From contig JAANYP010004450.1 in NCBI GenBank assembly GCA_020465985.1, forward strand, positions 253,423-317,422: 64,000 nucleotides of DNA, given 5' to 3'. Below, in pieces: positions 58,696-64,000 of the stretch. The notes below the pieces were generated by a model that did no database searches, was not told the DNA's origin, and was given only the letters and a program-made list of their open reading frames with translations. Made by a program: the position numbers and the translations under genes. Source of the stretch: Centrapalus pauciflorus (taxonomy: Eukaryota > Streptophyta > Magnoliopsida > Asterales > Asteraceae). How positions within the stretch are numbered: the first letter of the stretch is position 1; each line of letters begins with the position of its first letter.

Positions 58696-59380
58696 CCCAA
58701 AATTGAATGTTTCACAAACAAAGTTACTAGAATTCATCAAGAAAAAGTTGCAAGAACTTTGAGTTCATAGCAACCAACATTGATTGAACATATATAAATG
58801 TAATAAAAGGATATGATCTTGCTGTCTCTAAATGGGATTTGGGAGGCAAGTAAACATGAGTGGAAAATAAAAAAGTGAATGGAAGTAAACCGATCAACAA
58901 ATTCAACAACCAGCACATCACCATTATCAATCTATAGTAACAGGTCATGCATATTTACACCAAACACATCACGTTAAGTTTCAACTTTCAAGATATACCA
59001 ATTAATGAAAGAAGATTAAAAAAAGCAAACCTTCATGTGCTTATTACTATGAGAAAAATCATACCTTCCAAACCCGGCCATGTATTTATTTTGTAGGAAT
59101 AGACAGAACAAAAACGAAATCCTCACCAAGAAATTTGATTGAAGTTGTGGGTGGACGGCAACGTGGTCAACGATGAAGCACAAAGACGTGGTCGGCGTTT
59201 GAGGGTTGACACAGTGGAGAGAGAAGGCTGGCGTGCAGGACGACGTTGGAGAAGAAAGGGAGTTGTAAGGTGTGTTTTAAAAAAGTGGCTCTTAATTTCA
59301 TTATAGAACACCATCACTCCCAATTAAACTCCATAGGGTAATTAAGACTGAGGATAGTAGCTGTTACATTTGAATTATAT
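58696..59380. other. Intergenic DNA without a recognised feature
   Basis: No supported gene. A minus-strand frame near 59123-59323 has no domain and looks accidental. Confidence 0.5.
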
Positions 59381-59383
59381 CAA

Positions 59384-59835
59384 GGTGCCGTTTGGATTGC
59401 ATGATTTTAAAATGATGGATTCTTAAATGATAGGATTTTAAAATTATTAGGGGGTGAGTGCATTGTGAAATGAGAAGAAGTGTGGAATGTGAAATCCTAA
59501 ATGAAGCTAAATCCTTTCCTTTTAGGTGCCGTTTGGATTGCATGATTTTAAAATGATGGATTCTAAAATGATAGGATTTTAAAATTATTAGGGGGGTGAG
59601 TGCATTGTGAAATGAGGAGATGTGTGGAATGTGAAATCCTAAATGAAGCTAAATCCTTTGATTTTAGTTTTTATCCAAACATGACACAGAAGGATTTTTA
59701 AATCCAAATCCTAAATAAGTTGTTAAAATCCTACAAACCAAACGCCACCTTAGTTTTTATCCAGACATGACATAGAAGGATTTCTAAATCCAAATCCTAA
59801 ATGAGTTGTTAAAATCCTACAAACCAAACGCCACC
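59384..59835. mobile_element. Tourist-like MITE inserted into a MITE of the same family
   Basis: The inner copy (59525-59749) has ends GGTGCCGTTTGG and CCAAACGCCACC and a perfect TTA duplication (59522-59524, 59750-59752). The outer copy is split into arms 59384-59521 and 59753-59835. Its flanks CAA and TAA are one base off. The TTA target and TIR fit PIF/Harbinger. The arms match the inner copy closely. Confidence 0.88.
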
Positions 59836-59837
59836 TA

Positions 59838-60145
59838 AGGGTTTATTATGAAAAAAACAAACATGTTTTCACGTTTTTTGCGTTTTCGTCCCTCCATGTT
59901 ATTTTTTTCCATAAAAAACCTCAAGTTATTCTTTTCTTATTGGTTTAGTGAAATTTGGACATTAGAACCCGGTTTTTCAAGTTTTTAAAACCCGGTTCAC
60001 AAATTATAATCGGGGTCTAATGTCCAAAATTTCACTAAACCAATAAGAAAATAATAACATGAGGTTTTTTATGGAAAAAAATAACATGAAGGGACGAAAA
60101 CGCAAAATACGTGAAAACATGTTGGTTTTTTTCATAATAAACCCT
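59838..60145. mobile_element. Long-hairpin MITE
   Basis: The two halves are near-perfect inverted repeats (AGGGTTTATTATGAAAAAAA at each end, with CAAACATGTTTTCACG further in). TA on both sides (59836-59837, 60146-60147) suggests a TA target, as for Tc1/mariner-type elements, but the family is unsure. Confidence 0.8.
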
Positions 60146-60147
60146 TA

Positions 60148-60440
60148 TATTAAACAGGCTCAAATCAAATCAAATTTTAAATTTAGACTTCAGATTTTTT
60201 TAAAGAATTTTAACTTCCTTAGGCTCTATTGTTCTTGGTGGGTTAAAAATTTAAAGTCTAAAAAGTAAAATAATGTCTGAAATTAAAAAGATGGGTTTTA
60301 AAATTTTTAAGTATATAATTTAAGACCGCTTGTTTCGTAGTATCAGGATGTCTAAAAACTATTACTTTAAATGTTATACTAGTATCTCCTATACTTTATT
60401 AATTTATACAAATTAATAATTTATATAACATAATTAAAAT
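60148..60440. other. AT-rich intergenic DNA
   Basis: No feature recognised. Confidence 0.5.
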
Positions 60441-60642
60441 AATTTAATATTTTAATTAATTAAAATGAATAACTACCAATCGGGTTTTAGCCCATTTGGT
60501 AAGAGTGGTATTATGTAAGTGAGAGGTAACGAGTTCGACTCCCGTCGGAGGCAAGTTGAAATTTAATATTTCAATTAGTTAAATCGAATAACTACCAATG
60601 GGGTTTAGGAGTAGTAGTAGATAATTTGTCGTTAAAAAAAAA
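60441..60642 (+). mobile_element. SINE with a partial second copy in tandem
   Basis: The fuller copy (60482-60642) has an A-box TAGCCCATTTGGTAAGAGTGG-like start (TTTAGCCCATTTGGTAAGAG), a B-box GAGTTCGACTCC, the 3' TTTGTCG motif and an A-run. Its internal segment ATTTAATATTT..GAATAACTACCAAT is also present directly before it (about 60448-60481), as if a truncated copy were joined head-to-tail. Confidence 0.7.
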
Positions 60643-61440
60643 GATTAAATTGAATAGCTTTTAAAATTAAATTAACTGCACTTTACATTTTAATTTAAGG
60701 TTAATATTAGAAAAACTAAATCTATTTTTCTTATTCTCTCAATTAAATCCGTCAACTTTTTTTATTTTTAAATTGTTTAAGTTCCTAAACTATGTTTGTC
60801 TTATTCAAACATATATATTTTACCCGGCTAGCGGATTAGCGGTAAAATAGAACTGATAAAACAAAAATTTAGAGAATTAATTGCTAAAATATAGCAAGAT
60901 GGTGGATTTTTACCACCATTAATCAAATAAAAAACTAATGTTACTTGTTTGGTAATCGGACATGTCAAATATACACTTTTGAATAAGATAAAAATAGTTT
61001 AGAGATTTAAATTATAAGAAAAAGAGTTTCGAGACTTAATCGCAAAAATAAAGAAAGTTGATGGATTCTTTTAATATTAACTTTTAATTTAAGATATATT
61101 CAAAAATACAATTGTATTTCTAAGTATTTCTATTGAGAAACATATATTTTAGTTAACATATCCAAACATATAACATTCTAAAATAAATTTAATTAAGTCA
61201 TTTTTCTACTTTACACGAATATTGTCATCCATTACTATTTACATATACAATATATAAGCATACACATATTCTATCAAGAAACATAAACATGAAAGTATTT
61301 CTATCAGAAAGCATCAAACAAAATACCAAAACATGTTAACCGTATGTAATGATTTGCAAAAAAAATACCAAACATTCGTATAAAAGGTTCTATAAGCTTA
61401 ATTTGTTTTCTATCAACAGATGCTTGTTGACTAAATGGGT
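60643..61440. other. AT-rich intergenic DNA with a dispersed repeat
   Basis: No gene. It contains the second copy (about 61272-61385) of the repeat seen at 58150-58262. Confidence 0.55.
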
Positions 61441-61448
61441 GTAACGTT

Positions 61449-62427
61449 TAGACCTGGCAATTCGTGTATTCGTGTCGTGTCACAGGTCAGACACGAATTT
61501 TACACGACACGAATTTGTCAAACCTGTACACGACACGAATTAAAAAACGTGTCTAGTTATGAAACATGTACACGACACGAAAAAAATTCGTGTTACCTGT
61601 GACACGCCACGCAATTTAGCCGTGTCACACGAAAACACGACCTGTAAACGAATTAGACACGAATTTTTAACAAAAATATTAACTTATAAATCCAAAATTC
61701 CATCTTCCAAAACGCCGGTGAGGGAGAAGAAGGCAGAAGCGGTTCAGAAGGATAAGAAGGAGGCAGAAGCAGAAGGAGAAGGAGGCAGAAGCAGAACGCC
61801 GGTGAGGGACGAGGGAGTGCCGCCGGTGAGGGATGAGGGAGGCAGGATGCAGAACCGTAGATGGAGGAGAGGGAGGCAGAAGCAGAACCGCTGGTGCTCG
61901 TTGTGGTGGTCACCGCCGGTCAGTGGTGGTGTGCCTGGTGTGGTGGTCGCCGAAGGTGAGGGAGGCAAAAGCACAACCACTGGTGCTCGGTGTGGTGGTC
62001 GCCGCCGGTCAGTGGTGGTGTGCGGTCGCCGAAGTTGAGGGAGGCAGAAGGAAAGAAGGTGAGGCGTGTGATACTGTGATGTGAAAGTGAAAAGGTGGAA
62101 GTTTGAAAGTGTGAAACCCTAGATGTATAATGTATTTTGAATATGAAATTAAAAATGTTTAAAACCCTAATTGTATTTAAATTCTGTGTCTTAGACGTGT
62201 CAGTCGTGTTTTAGACGTGTCATCCGTGTCACACGTATTTTAAACGTGTCTTATACGTGTTTATAGGGGTAAATTCGTGTTTGACACGTGTAAGACACGA
62301 AACACGAATTTCAAAAACAGGTCAACCTGTTTAGACACGAAACACGAATTTGCCAAACCTGTACACGGAAATTTCGTGTCGTATACGTGTCGTGTCTGTC
62401 GTGTCGTGTCCCATATTGCCAGGTCTA
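61449..62427. mobile_element. hAT-type element with ACACG-rich arms
   Basis: Perfect 13-bp ends TAGACCTGGCAAT / ATTGCCAGGTCTA and a perfect 8-bp duplication GTAACGTT (61441-61448, 62428-62435). Both arms are dense in ACACGA/TCGTGT words. The centre (61700-62050) is GC-rich, with two imperfect copies of a GGTGCTCG-TGTGGTGGTC-GCCGCCGGTCAGTGG unit. No transposase. Frames through the centre are low complexity. Confidence 0.9.
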
Positions 62428-62435
62428 GTAACGTT

Positions 62436-62826
62436 ATCTCTCAAACCCAAGTCCATTTTGGGCAAAATTGATCACTGTGATATACGACGATCAAGGGGCG
62501 TTGGTGAGATTGAAACTTCGTAACCATTCAAACACTCCTTGATATGTATTTTGAAGTCGATTAGGAGTTTACAATCGAAGGGGTGGATATGATGCAATTT
62601 TTTAAAAAGAAAATTGGAAATTGGGCAAACACTTTCTTTTGACATGATGTGTGGTGGGAGGATATGCCTTGAATTATCTAAGATTGTTTGCTTTGTAGAA
62701 TAATCGAGTTGTATTGATTAAAGAAAAGTTGGCAATATATTGCTTTCAGAATTCTTTTAGATGAGAAACAATAGGAGGGGTTGAATCTTTACAACTTTAT
62801 GCTATTTTGGATGATATTCGCTTGGT
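62436..62826. other. Intergenic DNA
   Basis: No feature recognised. Confidence 0.5.
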
Positions 62827-62835
62827 TATATATAT

Positions 62836-63145
62836 GGGAAATTTATACAAAACCCAACATACTTTTGATACTTTTTGATAACTCCCTGTAGCAAAATCGT
62901 TTCCATAAAAGTCCTTCATCTTGAAATTTTTTTTTCGAATTGTATTGTTTTATGGGAATTTTAAGGATTTTTTAGAACTTTTTCATAATATTTTGTTAAA
63001 TTAAGGACTTTTTATGGAAACATTTTATGTGTAGTGATTTTTACGAAAATATTTTTAAGTTGAAGGACTTTTATGGAAACGTTTTTTGTGCAATGACTTA
63101 TTCGAAAAATACTGAAAATTCGTCAGTTTTTTACGTGACTTCCCC
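62836..63145. mobile_element. Small MULE-like inverted-repeat MITE
   Basis: Ends GGGAAATTTATACAAAACC and, as complement of the right, GGGGAAGTCACGTAAAAAAC. The matching inner segment CGTTTCCATAAAAGTCCTTCA occurs in both arms. Flanked by TATATATAT on both sides (62827-62835, 63146-63154), a possible 9-bp duplication in low-complexity DNA. The ends resemble those at 29261-30219. Confidence 0.7.
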
Positions 63146-63181
63146 TATATATATTATCTCCACATCGTGATGGATGGGTGA

Positions 63182-63825
63182 TAGACATGGCAATGGGGCG
63201 GGGCGGGGCGGGGATCTCAGTTCTCATCCCCATCCCCGCTTCTTAATACTCTCCCCCATCCCCGTCGGGGAATGAGTTTCTATCCCCGTCCCCGTCCCAA
63301 TCGGGGATCGGGGATCCCCATCGAGGAATCGAGTTTTTCAATTTCTTAAAAAATTATTAAGTGTAAACTATAAATACTAATTTAGTAGAAAAAATATATA
63401 TAAATAAACTTTAAACAAATCAATCCAAACATATTCGAGTTATTTACATTTATAATTTTAATAAAACAAAAACAAAAAAATGTATGCAAAAGATTTATAA
63501 AATCAATAAAATGAAACAAACAATAGTATTTTAAACCATAAAAAGTCATACACAATGATATTTAATGTATTATATAAATGTAATGCATAATTTACTTTGT
63601 AAAGTTAAATATATATAATAATCTTTATTAAAAACATAAAATAAAACCGGGGTCGGATTCGGGGTTGGGGATTAAAGTCTCTCCCATCCCCGCCCCATCC
63701 CCATTATATTAAATCGGGGATTCCCCGTCCCCATCCCCATCCCCGGTCAACTCGGGGATTCCCCGGTCAAATCGGGGTCCAGTTACGGGTTCCCTGTCGG
63801 GAATGAGTTTTTTTTACCAAGCCTA
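63182..63825. mobile_element. hAT-type MITE with GC-rich arms
   Basis: Ends TAGACATGGCAATGGGGCGG and, as complement of the right, TAGGCTTGGTAAAAAAAAC. Flanks ATGGGTGA (63174-63181) and ATGGGTGG (63826-63833) match at 7 of 8. Both arms are rich in CGGGGAT/ATCCCCG, with an AT-rich centre. No transposase. Confidence 0.85.
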
Positions 63826-63833
63826 ATGGGTGG

Positions 63834-64000
63834 TCTCCCTAAATGGAGATGGTAAAATTCTGTATATGCAGATCGTTTGTACATTGATAAAGCATTAAAG
63901 CTTTTTTGGAGGCATCTCCGACTTCAAAAGCATAAAAGTTAATATTTTGGCATGGAAGATATCTTTAAATAAGATTCCAACTCATGTTTATTTGGATGAT
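63834..64000. other. Right edge of the window
   Basis: A minus-to-plus reading gives no recognised domain in this short stretch. Confidence 0.4.

Noticed and set aside
60482..60560. Functional tRNA gene
   Set aside because: A-box and B-box are present, but no cloverleaf can be drawn and the unit ends in a SINE-type 3' tail.
61559..62038. 159-codon frame in the hAT element
   Set aside because: Runs from the ACACG arm into the GC-rich repeat without a domain. Low-complexity by-product.

Overview
The window is plant nuclear DNA made almost entirely of transposable elements. I see no host gene that I can support. The AT-rich background, plant Ty1/copia and Ty3/gypsy signatures (initiator-Met and Asp tRNA primer sites, UBN2-type and retrotransposon gag, plant Harbinger and hAT elements) and two lineage-like features point to the daisy family, most likely a Lactuca (lettuce) relative. 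The two features are the ACTCGCCGAGT motif and a post-RNase H ORF of a type I know from Tanacetum copia elements. The genus is an inference from memory, not a search.

Layout. 1-2068 is a 21-bp palindromic CTACGTAG minisatellite inside a longer repeat. It is cut by an internally deleted Ty3/gypsy element (2074-6187, target duplication TTATA). After a (TA)n tract and the 3' end of an old copia element comes the main structure: a minus-strand copia element at 8036-47412 (duplication ATTAT), stretched to 39 kb by insertions. Its RT/RNase H region is split by a minus-strand Athila-type gypsy element (10569-38893; duplication CACCT/CATCT). That element carries a Sirevirus-type copia element in its 3' LTR (10861-21647; GGAAA). 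Its integrase is split by a solo gypsy LTR (28496-31799; TACCA), which itself holds a MULE-type MITE (29261-30219; TAATCAAAT). A SINE sits in the Athila spacer (26899-27042), and a rearranged PIF/Harbinger element in the outer copia leader (43111-46104; TTA). LTR-LTR divergence counted by eye falls in nesting order (outer about 2.6%, Athila about 1.8%, Sirevirus about 1%).

From 47.4 kb to the end are older remnants: copia and gypsy gag pieces (minus), a Sirevirus-like LTR (49126-50183), an ATHILA-ORF-like gene (51469-52570, plus), and a plus-strand Sirevirus relic with repeated polypurine tracts and an LTR (54254-about 57680). After these come small DNA transposons and SINEs: a Tourist-like MITE inserted in a MITE, a long-hairpin MITE, two hAT elements, a MULE-type MITE and two related SINE copies.

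Retroelement genes are all broken by stops or frameshifts, so these copies look non-autonomous. The most interesting parts are the roughly 940-codon extra ORF of the Sirevirus, the paired ACTCG-C-CGAGT array placed directly upstream of the Athila LTR TATA box, an analogous array in the leader of a second gypsy family, and the CTACGTAG array with its CpG-decay series.
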